From: Hyphomonas sp. CY54-11-8
Lineage (GTDB): Bacteria; Pseudomonadota; Alphaproteobacteria; Caulobacterales; Hyphomonadaceae
Reading direction: 5' to 3'
Length of the DNA: 64,000 nt
NCBI RefSeq assembly: GCF_000682735.1
Contig: NZ_AWFD01000033.1
Location: 124,001 to 188,000 of the forward strand
Positions 17,201 through 26,019 of this stretch are shown here, one piece after another (the first letter of the stretch is position 1; each line of letters opens with the position of its first letter). Made by a program: the position numbers and the translations under genes. A model generated the notes under the pieces. It saw nothing but the letters and a program-made list of their open reading frames with translations. It was not told the origin of the DNA and made no database searches.

Positions 17201-17378
17201 CCTCCCGATCATGCTGGGTTCCGGAACCGGCTCTGAAGTCATGCGCCGCATTGCCGCCCCGATGGTCGGCGGAATGACCAGCGCAACCGTACTGACATTG
17301 CTCGTCATCCCCGCCGCATTCCTGATCTGGCAGACACTTGCCCTTAAACTCCCGAAAGAGACATTGGGGACAGAATGA
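14235..17378 (+). CDS. cusA: Heavy-metal efflux RND transporter CusA-like (Cu+/Ag+)
   Basis: A 1047-residue inner-membrane proton-driven pump of full length with twelve membrane helices and two large periplasmic loops. The intramembrane proton-relay Asp is present in GAMVDAAIVMIENMHKH. The segments holding the three copper-binding methionines of E. coli CusA are conserved: GDLLYMPS, APLTMVETTI and RIDMLATGIK. This favours monovalent copper/silver over the divalent CzcA/CnrA group. It is the last gene of cusCBA, coupled to cusB by a four-base overlap. Expression probably depends on the ECF-type promoter at 11192. Confidence 0.93.
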   Translation: MIASLVRWSIGNRVLILLLAALLAVWGGYTLKKTPLDAIPDLSDVQVIIKTTYPGQAPQVVEDQVTYPLTTAMLAVPGAVTVRGYSFFNDSFVYVIFEDGTDLYWARSRVLEYLSQVAPTLPAASRSALGPDATGVGWVYQYALVDRTGRHDLSQLRSIQDWFLKYELQTIDGVSEVATIGGMVKQYQVVVDPEKLRTYGIPLDKVRSEIVRGNQETGGRVIEMAEAEYMVRASGYIKGIKDLESIPLAVTDKGTPILLRDVAQIRLGPELRRGIGELNGEGEAVGGVIIMRYGENAMRTIDLVKKKLETLKESLPEGVEIVTTYDRSSLIERAVDTLKEKLVEEFIVVLLVCALFLFHVRSAVVILLSLPLGILAAFIVMNAQGINANIMSLGGIAIAIGAMVDAAIVMIENMHKHIERTPLTNENRWAVVTQAAIEVGPALFFSLLIITFSFLPIFALEAQEGRLFHPLAFTKTYAMAGAAILSVTLVPVLMGYFIRGRVLPEHKNPVNRLLMGIYQPFINMVLRAPVLMIVIAFAVMASAIIPLSRMGSEFMPDLDEGDLLYMPSAFPAVSAGKMSQILQQTDKLIMTVPEVETVYAKAGRAETATDPAPLTMVETTIRLKPKEDWRPGMTTAKLKKELDSIVQVPSLTNVWIMPIKNRIDMLATGIKTPIGIKVAGPDLQVIGDVAQQIETVIKDVPGTSSVYAERVTGGRFVDVDIEREEAARFGLNVADVQDLVKTAIGGMTVTQSVEGLERYPVNVRYPREYRDSLERLENLPVVTKTGAQIPLSRLADISISGGPGVIRSENARLNGWIYVDISDVDIGTYVRNAKKAVEQIDLPAGYSLSWSGQYEYMQRAKQRLSLVVPLTLVIILLLLFLNFRRLVPVFIIMGTLPLALVGGLWFLDMLGYNMSVAVGVGFIALAGVSVEIGVLMMVYLEHALEARIEQARAEKRDLTRSDLRAAVIEGALLRVRPIMMTVAVVIAGLLPIMLGSGTGSEVMRRIAAPMVGGMTSATVLTLLVIPAAFLIWQTLALKLPKETLGTE

Positions 17379-17770
17379 ACCTGGGCCATCTGCCACATTG
17401 GCCGGTCAAAGGCCTGGAAGAGGTTCTGGGCGGCCACCTTGAGCTCCCGGCCCTCGCCGTCGGTCATATCGCCCTGCACCTGCGAGGGAGGCGCCAGCAG
17501 ACATAATCTTCTCGCCCCTCCCGCCTCGCCGCGCATTCTCGCCGCTACTGCGCCCTCATGCGCAATATATTGCCATGACAAGCAGCGTTCCGGGTTTGTC
17601 CGTGCCCAGATGTATGGTCAGCCCGATACCTGGCCGTTCGTGGTCGTTTTGACCTTGAGCCATCCGGCCCTGAACGCCCTTCTGCGCTGAATTCTTGGGC
17701 AATTCGCACGGCGCAGCGCACCAGTTTTTGGCAGGGACAATTTCGAGACAAAAAAATCCAAATCCCGGAC
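17379..17770. other. Intergenic region after cusA, no gene assigned
   Basis: About 390 bases between cusA and the promoter of the TonB receptor. A minus-strand frame runs through here into cusA, but it has no start signal and no recognisable domain. I see no convincing gene or hairpin. Confidence 0.5.
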
Positions 17771-17798
17771 TTGCAAGCTGTATAGACAGGTCTATAGT
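17771..17798 (+). promoter_or_regulatory. TonB-receptor promoter with GntR/HutC-like operator
   Basis: A promoter-like pair TTGCAA (17771-17776) and TATAGT (17793-17798) with a 16-base spacer. Overlapping the spacer and -10 is a perfect 7-base inverted repeat, TATAGAC-AG-GTCTATA (17781-17796). The overlapping CTGTATAGACAG (17778-17789) is an imperfect dyad resembling hut operators. A repressor bound here would block the receptor gene. Confidence 0.55.
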
Positions 17799-17838
17799 TT
17801 TCGAACAAGGTCCAAGAAACGGGGAAAGGGAATAATCA

Positions 17839-20574
17839 ATGTCTCCAGCAAAAAATCGCATTCTGATGGGTGCCGCCATCGCGCCGATCGTTTTGTGGCT
17901 CTATGCCCAGCCTGCCGCTGCACAGGAGTCCTCCGGCGAGGACGGCGCGAAAGTCGAAGAAACAGTCACAGTCACCGGCAGCCGCATCAAACGAAAAGAC
18001 CTGACCAGCGTCGGCCCTGTCACGGTCCTCGACAGCGTCCAGATCGAACAGACCGGCATTTCGAACCTCGAAACGCTGCTTCAGCGTCTTCCGTCCTCTG
18101 CCGGATTTGGAGGTAACTCCAACAGCGCCTATTGGGTCTCCAATGGCTGGGGCACGCCCCAGATCAACCTGCGCGGCCTTGGCGTCAACAGGACCCTGGT
18201 CCTTCTGAATGGCCGCAGGCTTGTCTATGGCGGAACCGGGGCGAACAGCGCGGTGGATCTCTCCATGATACCCATGTCGCTCGTATCCCGCGTCGAAGTG
18301 CTGAAGGACGGCGCGTCGGCAACCTATGGCGCAGACGCCGTTGCCGGCGTGATCAACTTGATCACCAAGGAAGGGTATGACGGGTTCGAAGCATCGGCCA
18401 AGTATGGCATGACCGATGAAGGGGACGGCGAGGAAACCCTCCTGGAAATGAGCTGGGGCAACTCAACGCCCGCCGGCGACATCATGTTCAATGTCAGCTA
18501 TCAGGACAATGGAGCCGCCCCTCTCTGGGACAAGAGCCGCGCGCCTTGCCCCGGTACGCCGACGCCAAACGGCTTTGTATGCGACGGGCTGAGCTCGTCG
18601 ACGATCGGCGGCCGCGGTACAGTTCCGGCCGGATATGTCATGCCGGATGGCACGGTCCTGACCGGACCGACACGGATCAATTTCAACCAGGACCCGAATG
18701 GAGATGGCGACTCTTTCCATATCTATGACGGTGCGCTGGACGGGTTCAACTACAACCGCTACTTCAATGCGTCCAATCCGCTGGAACGCCTGAGCTTTGC
18801 GACCTTTGGCACCTATCACCTGACCGAGCATGCCGACCTGTTTGCCGAACTGCTCTATACGAAGCGCTGGTCAAGCCAGCCGGCCTCTCCGGCGACGCTG
18901 GTGAATGTTGCATTCGATGCCTCTCACCCGACCAATCCAACCGGGATCGATTTTGTTCTCGAACGCCGCCGTCTGCTCGAAAATGGCGCGCGGACGTTCG
19001 AGCAGGAAACCGATACGTTCCGTATCGTTACAGGTGTCAGGGGCTCGCTCGGTGGCTCCTGGAGCTATGAGGCCGCCCTGAACTGGGGCCGCAATACCGG
19101 TTCGGACTCCATTCTCAACAATATCAATACCGGCAGACTCGCCCAGACACTCGATCCCGCAACCTGCGGAACCGGGGGCATTCCGTGTGCTGACCTGTTC
19201 GGATACGGAGACGTCACCCAGGACGTGCTGGACTATATCGTGTTCACCCAAACTGGTCTTGGCGGAAATGAGCAAAAGGCAATCAGTGCGAGCATGAGCG
19301 GCGAGGCCTTCCAGCTTCCGGCCGGACCTGTCGGCGTCGCGTTCGGTGCTGACTGGCGGGAAGACAAGGGTTGGCGCAATCCCGACTCTCTCGCGGTTGC
19401 CGGCCTGGCGCTCGGAAATCAGGAGGACCCCATCTCCGGATCCACCAAGGCAACCGAGGTCTTCGCCGAAATCGACGTGCCCCTGTTGAAGGACAAACCC
19501 TTCATCGAGGCGCTCGATTTTGACGGTGCGATCCGCTACTCCGACTATGACCTGTTCGGAAGCGACACCAATTACAAGGCCGGATTGAACTGGCGGATCA
19601 ATCCCGCGCTCAAGTTCCGCGGCACCTATACAACTGCCTTCCGCATCCCCAACATACCGGAACTCTTTGGCGGGGTTTCCGAAGGCAACCTGACGACGGT
19701 CGATCCGTGCTCGAACTGGTCATCCCTGTCTCCGTCAAGCAACATTTACCAGAACTGCCAGGCTGCCGGGGTACCGACCAATTATGTCCAGCTCGGCAAT
19801 ACGGTCCTGACAGATGCCGGCGGCAACCCGGATCTCCAGCCGGAGTCGGCAGAATCCTTCACCCTGGGGACGGTCTTCCAGCCAATCGAAGGTCTGTCTC
19901 TGACACTCGACTATTTTGACATCCAGATCGACAATGCGATCCGGACCACGCCAGGTTCCACCAAGCTCCTGTTGTGCTACGAATCCGTCAACCTGTCGCA
20001 CGAGTTCTGTGGCCCGCAGCATCACACCCGCAACCCGCTCAATGGTGACGTCAATTATCTCTCCACGCAGAACGCCAATACCGGTAGCGAGACGATGAAG
20101 GGCCTGGACATTGGCGTCGTCTATTCTTTCGAGAAGTTTGGCCTCGACCACGCGCTTGATCTGAAAGCGACCTATCTCTCCGAATATGAGACGGTCGCGT
20201 TTGATGGCGACACACCGACGGTCATCGACGGCCATATCGGCGGCGGGAATGGCGGCTATCCGAACTGGCGCGCTGTCGGATCGTGGACGACCACGGCCCG
20301 GAAATGGAGCGGAACCTATTCCGTTCAGATGATCGGCGAAGGCGATGATTTCTATGCCACCTCCGGTCCGGGCTCCAGTATTCCCGCCCAGTTCTACCAC
20401 AATGCACAGCTGTCATATGATCTCAGCGACGCGCTTCGCCTGAGTGTCGGGATTGACAATATCTTCCAGAATGACCCGCCCTTCGTGGCCAGCTGGACGG
20501 ACGGCAATACCGATACGATGACCTATGACCTGCTCGGTCGGCGCGGTTATCTGCGTGTGACCTACAGACGATAG
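17839..20574 (+). CDS. TonB-dependent outer-membrane receptor
   Basis: A complete 911-residue receptor. The signal peptide ends PAAAQ at about residue 29, followed by a TonB-box-like EETVTVTGSRIKRKD. The plug domain includes INLRGLGVNRTLVLLNGRR and VEVLKDGASATYGADAVAGVIN (about 155-175, key residues given), then a 22-strand barrel ending YLRVTYRR. It imports a ligand using TonB energy. It is followed by two PepSY reductase-type membrane proteins and the hut genes, and its promoter carries a HutC-like operator. Histidine, urocanate or a metal-histidine chelate is therefore a plausible ligand; iron or copper chelates in general cannot be excluded. No STN domain is present. Confidence 0.92.
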   Translation: MSPAKNRILMGAAIAPIVLWLYAQPAAAQESSGEDGAKVEETVTVTGSRIKRKDLTSVGPVTVLDSVQIEQTGISNLETLLQRLPSSAGFGGNSNSAYWVSNGWGTPQINLRGLGVNRTLVLLNGRRLVYGGTGANSAVDLSMIPMSLVSRVEVLKDGASATYGADAVAGVINLITKEGYDGFEASAKYGMTDEGDGEETLLEMSWGNSTPAGDIMFNVSYQDNGAAPLWDKSRAPCPGTPTPNGFVCDGLSSSTIGGRGTVPAGYVMPDGTVLTGPTRINFNQDPNGDGDSFHIYDGALDGFNYNRYFNASNPLERLSFATFGTYHLTEHADLFAELLYTKRWSSQPASPATLVNVAFDASHPTNPTGIDFVLERRRLLENGARTFEQETDTFRIVTGVRGSLGGSWSYEAALNWGRNTGSDSILNNINTGRLAQTLDPATCGTGGIPCADLFGYGDVTQDVLDYIVFTQTGLGGNEQKAISASMSGEAFQLPAGPVGVAFGADWREDKGWRNPDSLAVAGLALGNQEDPISGSTKATEVFAEIDVPLLKDKPFIEALDFDGAIRYSDYDLFGSDTNYKAGLNWRINPALKFRGTYTTAFRIPNIPELFGGVSEGNLTTVDPCSNWSSLSPSSNIYQNCQAAGVPTNYVQLGNTVLTDAGGNPDLQPESAESFTLGTVFQPIEGLSLTLDYFDIQIDNAIRTTPGSTKLLLCYESVNLSHEFCGPQHHTRNPLNGDVNYLSTQNANTGSETMKGLDIGVVYSFEKFGLDHALDLKATYLSEYETVAFDGDTPTVIDGHIGGGNGGYPNWRAVGSWTTTARKWSGTYSVQMIGEGDDFYATSGPGSSIPAQFYHNAQLSYDLSDALRLSVGIDNIFQNDPPFVASWTDGNTDTMTYDLLGRRGYLRVTYRR

Positions 20575-20586
20575 CGCAGGCTTTCA

Positions 20587-20627
20587 GGACCCCCATCGGC
20601 AGGCTGCCTACCGATGGGGGTCCGGTT
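20587..20627 (+). terminator. Strong hairpin between the receptor and pepSY genes
   Basis: A perfect 13-base stem, GGACCCCCATCGG (20587-20599) and its complement (20611-20623), with an 11-base loop, followed by GGTTTT. It can act as a terminator or as a partial one/mRNA stabiliser giving more receptor than the downstream membrane proteins. Confidence 0.75.
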
Positions 20628-20665
20628 TTCCCCTTCCCATACCGGATCAATGTGAGGTGCCGGCC

Positions 20666-21379
20666 ATGGCCAGAGCAATCGCCTTCAATGTACGCCAGTG
20701 GCACAAGTGGGTTTCGCTGTTTGTCGGAATACAGGCCATGCTCTGGCTGGCATCCGGCCTCTACATGGTGATCATCAACCTGAACTTCATTCATGGTGAT
20801 CATCTCGTCCGCAACATGTCCGATACGCTACCGCCGGGCTACACGCCGGGCTTCGGATTCGAAGAGGTCATGTCAAGCTATCCGCAAGCTGAACTGATTT
20901 CCCTCGAAACATGGCTCGGCAAGCCGTATTACCGTGTCCAGACGATTGATGGCCGGGTCCTTGTTGATGCGCAGACCGGAATCCAGCGGTCTCCTCTCGA
21001 CCGGACCGACGCGATCGCCGTTGCCCAATACCACTATGCCCGCCCGGGCGAGGCAAAATCCGCGCAGTTGCTCGTGGATCAGGCCAATGCGCCAAGCGAA
21101 ATACAGGGCCGAAAGCTGCCTCTGTGGAGAATCGATTTCGAGGACCCGGGCAGGACGTCCTTCTACGTCTCACCGGACGATGGGGCGCTTGTTACCCGGC
21201 GGCACGATTATTGGCGGATTTTCGATTTCGTATGGATGCTGCACATCATGGACTACAAGGACAGGGCCGATGTGAACAACACACTCCTGCGCGCATTTGC
21301 CGGTCTTGGACTCATCCTCTCGATTGCAGGTATCTGGTTGCTCTGGTTCAGCTTCAAACACCGCCGCGGAGTCCGTTGA
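20666..21379 (+). CDS. PepSY-domain membrane protein
   Basis: A 237-residue protein with membrane segments at about residues 14-36 and 208-230 enclosing a periplasmic PepSY region. Key features are QWHKWVSLFVGIQ at the first helix and WMLHIMDY before the last; these His residues are in positions used for haem in PepSY-TM reductases. ATG 20666 has GAGG 8 bases upstream and is preferred over GTG 20657. It resembles the N-terminal part of the next gene (same HKW, YWR.FD and WMLHIMDY motifs), so the two probably arose by duplication and may form one membrane electron-transfer complex linked to the TonB receptor. Confidence 0.82.
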   Translation: MARAIAFNVRQWHKWVSLFVGIQAMLWLASGLYMVIINLNFIHGDHLVRNMSDTLPPGYTPGFGFEEVMSSYPQAELISLETWLGKPYYRVQTIDGRVLVDAQTGIQRSPLDRTDAIAVAQYHYARPGEAKSAQLLVDQANAPSEIQGRKLPLWRIDFEDPGRTSFYVSPDDGALVTRRHDYWRIFDFVWMLHIMDYKDRADVNNTLLRAFAGLGLILSIAGIWLLWFSFKHRRGVR

Positions 21380-21382
21380 CCC

Positions 21383-23221
21383 ATGACAATCATTCGGGAA
21401 GTTCATAAATGGATTGGCCTTCTGCTCGGACTGCAGTTGCTGCTGTGGATGTTCAGTGGTCTGGGCATGGCCATTCTGCCGCACGCGAAGGTCGCCGGCG
21501 ACCATCACAGGGTGGATTCAGAACCAGGACTGCTTCTGGCGGAGGTTGCTGAGCAGATCGCTCCGCCACTATCCGGGAGTGCTTCGGATGTCCGCCGGGT
21601 CGAATTGCGCCTCCTCTCAGATCGAGCCGTCTTCCAGGTCGATACCGGAGGGGGGGCATACCTTTTGGACGCAGCAAGTGGATCCCCGATTGCGATCGAT
21701 GAAAGCGGTGCCCGGCAAATTGCGGCGCGCGATTATTCCGGCGATGCAGGAATTTCGACCGTCAGACATCTCGAACATCCGACGCTGGAGATCAGGGACC
21801 ATGCCGGCCCCGCCTGGCAGGTCAACTTCAGTGATCCGGAACGTACAAGCCTCTATGTGTCTGCCGAAACGGGCGACATACTTGAAAGGCGGAACAATTA
21901 CTGGCGAACATTCGATACGCTCTGGATGCTCCACATCATGGACTATTCCAATAGGTCGAACTTCAACAATCCACTCGTCATCCTGTCGGCCCTTATCCTT
22001 TTCTGGCTCGGCCTGAGCGGCCTTGTGCTCTGGTGGGACAGCTTCCACCGGGAGGATTTCCGCGCCATCGTCTCCCGCTTGACCGGCAAGAAACCGGTCC
22101 TCCTGTCCGTGGCAAGCCCGAGCGGGGACCTGCTGAAGACTGTCCGAACCCCGGGACACCAGACCCTTTACGCCGCACTGGAGGCTGAAGGCTATGCACT
22201 TCCCTCTTCGTGTGGAGGGGGCGGGTCCTGCGGGCTCTGCAAGATCAAGACGAGTCCTGATTCGCCGGCAACAGCCGCCGATCGCAGGCAGATACCGGAA
22301 GCGGATCTTGACCGGGGTGTCCGGCTGGCCTGCCAGCATCGTCTGTCATCTGACGTGTCCGTCACGCTTCCCGACGGCCTGCTTGACGCGAGACGCCTTG
22401 ACGGCGAAGTCGTCTCTTCCAGACGTCTCACGCCGGACATGTTTGAAATTCGCATCGCCCTTCCGGCGCCCCTGGGATTTCGCTCTGGCAGCTATATCGA
22501 AGTGGAAATTCCGCCCTACAGTACGGACCTGGACCAGATCAACCTTCCGGATCCGGTCAAATCGCTGTGGCGGACATCCGGAACGGGCGAGCGCATCCAG
22601 TCCGCTCGTCCGCTCGTTCGCACCTATTCCCTTGCCAATGCGCCAGGCGAGACCGGCAGCGAAGTGACGCTGAATGTCCGCCTCGTTCTGGCAGGTCCCG
22701 AACATGCCGGAGCGCCCGTCGGTCTCGGATCGGCCTATATGACCTCGCGCCGACCGGGCGATACCCTTTCCCTGAGGGGCCCGCTCGGAGATTTCCATGT
22801 GGGCGAGCACGAGGAAGAGCGTGTCTTTATCGGCGGCGGTGCCGGCATTGCCCCCCTGCGCTCGATGATCCGGGACCAGTTGCTCAACAAGGGTTCGACG
22901 TCCCGGATGTGGCTCTGGTACGGCGCAAGAACCCCGGAGGCGCTGGCATACCGGGAGGAATTCGAGCAATTGGCCACGGACTTCGACAATTTTTCATGGC
23001 AAGTCGCACTCTCGCATCTGGAGCCTCACCAGGAATGGGAAGGGCACAAGGGGTGGATCCACGAGATCTTCCGGAACAATTTTCTCGCCACACACCCGGA
23101 CCCCGGGCGCTGCAGCTTCTACGTATGCGGACCGCCGCCTATGCTGGAGGCCGTTCTCAACCTGCTGCGAGGAGCGGGAATCAGGGAAGAAAAGATTGCA
23201 TTTGATGATTTTGGCATCTGA
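21383..23221 (+). CDS. PepSY membrane domain fused to ferredoxin-flavin reductase (NqrF-like)
   Basis: A 612-residue fusion. Residues 1-230 are a PepSY-TM unit (HKWIGLLLGLQ, WMLHIMDY). Residues about 240-325 are a [2Fe-2S] ferredoxin domain with SSCGGGGSCGLCK and the fourth Cys in LACQH. The rest is an FAD/NAD oxidoreductase with RTYSLAN for FAD, GGGAGIAPLRSM for NAD (about 485) and a CGPPPML near the C terminus, as in NqrF. It should carry electrons from NADH through FAD and the cluster to a periplasmic acceptor. Lying 3 bases after the small PepSY gene and behind a TonB receptor, it probably reduces an imported metal chelate. The acceptor is unknown. Confidence 0.88.
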   Translation: MTIIREVHKWIGLLLGLQLLLWMFSGLGMAILPHAKVAGDHHRVDSEPGLLLAEVAEQIAPPLSGSASDVRRVELRLLSDRAVFQVDTGGGAYLLDAASGSPIAIDESGARQIAARDYSGDAGISTVRHLEHPTLEIRDHAGPAWQVNFSDPERTSLYVSAETGDILERRNNYWRTFDTLWMLHIMDYSNRSNFNNPLVILSALILFWLGLSGLVLWWDSFHREDFRAIVSRLTGKKPVLLSVASPSGDLLKTVRTPGHQTLYAALEAEGYALPSSCGGGGSCGLCKIKTSPDSPATAADRRQIPEADLDRGVRLACQHRLSSDVSVTLPDGLLDARRLDGEVVSSRRLTPDMFEIRIALPAPLGFRSGSYIEVEIPPYSTDLDQINLPDPVKSLWRTSGTGERIQSARPLVRTYSLANAPGETGSEVTLNVRLVLAGPEHAGAPVGLGSAYMTSRRPGDTLSLRGPLGDFHVGEHEEERVFIGGGAGIAPLRSMIRDQLLNKGSTSRMWLWYGARTPEALAYREEFEQLATDFDNFSWQVALSHLEPHQEWEGHKGWIHEIFRNNFLATHPDPGRCSFYVCGPPPMLEAVLNLLRGAGIREEKIAFDDFGI

Positions 23222-23531
23222 TCCGGCTCACTCTCCAGCCCGGGGCGGCAATATTTCGGCCCTGCAGCTCCCGCAGCCCGCAGCGCCGGATTAGCCCGGC
23301 CCGACAACACATGACAGATAGCCCTGGCCTCTTCCGCGCGTGCGATCATGGCGCCTTGTACCTGAAAGCACTTGAATCCTGACGCTCTTGGATGGAAAGG
23401 ACACCTGCACTGGACACCGCGGAGGCTGTACTTGTCACATTCTTTGCTCCTGCCTGCCACCCGAAGTGTTCCCTGTTACCCGCACGCCGACGTCGATCAG
23501 CCGGCCCTTTTGAAGAACCTGGATAATACAG
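23222..23531. other. Intergenic region before hutC
   Basis: 310 bases with no coding frame I would defend. It should contain the hutC promoter. I found no clear palindrome of the two operator types seen elsewhere. Confidence 0.5.
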
Positions 23532-24239
23532 ATGTCACCTGCCCCACTCTATGAACAGATCAAGCAGCATATCACTGATCTGATCGAAACCGGTGAACTG
23601 GGCCCGAATGACCGCCTGCCGTCCGAGACGGATCTGGCAGCGGAATTTCAGGTCGCCCGGATGACCGTTCACCGCGCCATCAAGGAACTCAAGGATTCAG
23701 GGGTCGTGACCCGAATCGCAGGTGTGGGCACATTTGTCGCTGAAACCCAGTCGAGCGGGCAATTGATTGCGGTCAACAACATTGCCGATGAGATCCGCTC
23801 ACGGAACAGCGCCTACTCAGCCGTGATGGTTCAGAATGCAAGAGAGCGGGCCTCTAGAGCCGTTGCGCAACAACTGGAGATCGACCCGGGCTCACCGGTA
23901 TTCCACTCGATCGTTGTCCACATGGAGAACGGGACTCCCCTTCAGCTGGAAGAGCGTTTCGTGCCGCAATGCCTGTTGCCAGGATATGGCGATGTGGATT
24001 TCAGCCGGACAACGCCAAACGAATATCTGATGAAACATGCCCCGCTCCAGAAATTCGAGCACAGGGTCAAATCCGTACTAGCCGAACCGGACGTGCGCAA
24101 ACTTCTGAGGATCAACAAGGATGAACCCTGCCTAGTCCTGTTGCGCCGTACATGGAGCCGTCGGCGAGTCGTCTCCTTTGCCCGCATGACGTATCCAGGT
24201 TCGCGCTACGAATTTCTCGATCGTGTCGCCTCCGCCTGA
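23532..24239 (+). CDS. hutC: Histidine utilization repressor HutC (GntR family)
   Basis: A 235-residue GntR/HutC regulator. The winged helix covers about residues 5-72 (PLYEQIKQHI, LPSETDLAAEF, ARMTVHRAIKEL). A UTRA ligand domain follows, with family-typical VFHSIVVHMENGTPLQLEERF and a C-terminal EPCLVLLRRTWS, FARMTYPGSRYEF. These match the classical HutC repressor more closely than the second GntR gene at 30975 does. HutC usually binds urocanate and releases hut operators. The gene converges on hutU; candidate operators are at 17778-17796 and 29578-29591. Confidence 0.88.
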   Translation: MSPAPLYEQIKQHITDLIETGELGPNDRLPSETDLAAEFQVARMTVHRAIKELKDSGVVTRIAGVGTFVAETQSSGQLIAVNNIADEIRSRNSAYSAVMVQNARERASRAVAQQLEIDPGSPVFHSIVVHMENGTPLQLEERFVPQCLLPGYGDVDFSRTTPNEYLMKHAPLQKFEHRVKSVLAEPDVRKLLRINKDEPCLVLLRRTWSRRRVVSFARMTYPGSRYEFLDRVASA

Positions 24240-24277
24240 AAGGGCTGAAGGCGATCCATCGCCGTCGTTGAGGGACC

Positions 24278-24305
24278 GAACCGGGCAGGCCTGCCGGGCC
24301 GGTTC
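24278..24305. terminator. Hairpin between convergent hutC and hutU
   Basis: GAACCGG (24278-24284) pairs with CCGGTTC (24299-24305) around an inner GC-rich palindrome (GCAGGCCTGC). It can terminate from both sides, although there is no long T-run. Confidence 0.5.
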
Positions 24306-24354
24306 AGCCCCTCCTTGCATGCCGCTTCCCGACCTGGCCGCCAAGAGTGATTGC

Positions 24355-26019
24355 CTACAGGATGCCAGGAAGGTCCAGCTCATACTCGCGCGCGCAGTCG
24401 AGGGCGGACTGGTAACCGGCATCGGCATGACGCATCACGCCGGTCGCCGGGTCGTTCCACAGGACGCGGGCAATCCGCCGGTCGGCGCTTTCCGTGCCGT
24501 CGCAACAGACCACCATGCCCGCATGTTGCGAAAAGCCCATGCCCACACCGCCGCCATGATGCAGCGAGACCCAGGTCGCCCCGGATGCGGTATTGAGGAG
24601 CGCATTCAGAAGCGGCCAGTCGGATACAGCATCCGATCCATCCCGCATGCCTTCCGTTTCCCGGTTCGGTGACGCGACAGAGCCGGAATCCAGATGGTCG
24701 CGGCCGATAACGATGGGGGCGGACAATTCTCCCTTTCGCACCATCTCGTTGAAGGCAAGACCTAGTCTGTGCCTGACCCCAAGCCCGACCCAGCAGATCC
24801 GCGCTGGCAGCCCCTGGAACGAAATGCGGCTTCGCGCCATGTCGAGCCAGTTGTGCAGGTGCGGATCATTGACAAGTTCCCGAACTTTCGCATCGGTCTT
24901 GTAGATATCTTCCGGATCCCCCGACAGGGCGCACCAGCGGAAGGGCCCGATGCCACGGCAGAAGAGAGGCCGGATATAGGCAGGTACAAATCCGGGGAAG
25001 TCGAATGCAGTGGAAAGCCCCTCTTCCTTTGCGACCTGCCGGATATTGTTGCCATAGTCGAACGTCGGGACACCGGCATCCCAGAAATTCACCATGGCCT
25101 CCACATGTGCCTTCATACTCGCACGTGCGGCAAGTTCGACGGCCTTCGGGTCGCTTTCCTGACGTTCACGCCACTCGGCAACACTCCATCCCTGCGGCAG
25201 ATAGCCATGAACCGGATCATGCGCGCTGGTCTGATCGGTTACCATGTCCGGCCGGACACCGCGGTCGAATATTTCCTGGAATATGTCGGCGGCGTTACCA
25301 ATCAGGCCGACCGACTTCGCTTCACCGGCCGCTGTCCATTTCGCAATCAGGTCGAGCGCCTCATCGAGCGAATGAGTCTTGTGGTCGACATACCCCGTTC
25401 TCAGGCGAAAATCGACACGCGTCTCATCGCATTCCACAGCCAGGCAAGAGGCGCCCGCCATGACCGCGGCCAGGGGTTGGGCGCCCCCCATGCCTCCAAG
25501 ACCGCCCGTCAGGATCCAGCGCCCCGACAGCTCGCCGCCATAATGCTGGCGGCCCGCCTCCATGAAGGTTTCGTACGTACCCTGCACGATCCCCTGGGAC
25601 CCGATATAGATCCACGAGCCAGCCGTCATCTGGCCGTACATGGCCAGCCCCTTCCGGTCCAGTTCGTTGAAATGATCCCAATTAGCCCAGTGGGGCACCA
25701 GGTTCGAATTCGCGATCAAGACGCGCGGTGCGTCCTCATGCGTCCGGAAAACGCCGACAGGCTTGCCGGACTGAACAAGGAGCGTTTCATTGTCTTCAAG
25801 ACGCTGGAGCGTCTCGACAATGCGGTCAAAATCCTTCCATGTCCGGGCAGCCCGCCCAATCCCGCCATAGACGACAAGTTCGTGCGGGTTTTCTGCCACA
25901 TCGGGATGAAGATTGTTCATCAGCATGCGCATTGGTGCTTCCGTCTGCCAGCTTCTTGCGGTGATCTCCTTTCCCGTGGGCGGAAATACATCGCGCTGAT
26001 TGTGCCGGTTATTATTCAT
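24355..26019 (-). CDS. hutU: Urocanate hydratase
   Basis: A 554-residue urocanase of normal length. It converts urocanate to imidazolonepropionate using NAD+ as an electrophile. Recognisable segments are the N-terminal [20 protein letters not shown], the NAD-region [20 protein letters not shown] and [19 protein letters not shown] near the C terminus. ATG 26019 lies inside the end of hutG, which overlaps it by 8 bases; a start at 26052 would lengthen the protein without a family match. It is the last gene of the hutIHGU operon. Confidence 0.96.
   Translation of the reverse strand: MNNNRHNQRDVFPPTGKEITARSWQTEAPMRMLMNNLHPDVAENPHELVVYGGIGRAARTWKDFDRIVETLQRLEDNETLLVQSGKPVGVFRTHEDAPRVLIANSNLVPHWANWDHFNELDRKGLAMYGQMTAGSWIYIGSQGIVQGTYETFMEAGRQHYGGELSGRWILTGGLGGMGGAQPLAAVMAGASCLAVECDETRVDFRLRTGYVDHKTHSLDEALDLIAKWTAAGEAKSVGLIGNAADIFQEIFDRGVRPDMVTDQTSAHDPVHGYLPQGWSVAEWRERQESDPKAVELAARASMKAHVEAMVNFWDAGVPTFDYGNNIRQVAKEEGLSTAFDFPGFVPAYIRPLFCRGIGPFRWCALSGDPEDIYKTDAKVRELVNDPHLHNWLDMARSRISFQGLPARICWVGLGVRHRLGLAFNEMVRKGELSAPIVIGRDHLDSGSVASPNRETEGMRDGSDAVSDWPLLNALLNTASGATWVSLHHGGGVGMGFSQHAGMVVCCDGTESADRRIARVLWNDPATGVMRHADAGYQSALDCAREYELDLPGIL

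Noticed and set aside
14184-17396. Two long minus-strand frames opposite cusA
   Set aside because: Antisense shadows of a strongly coding gene with full-length family match.
17379-17581. Minus-strand peptide-like stretch between cusA and the TonB receptor
   Set aside because: No start signal, runs into the cusA antisense and matches no family I know.
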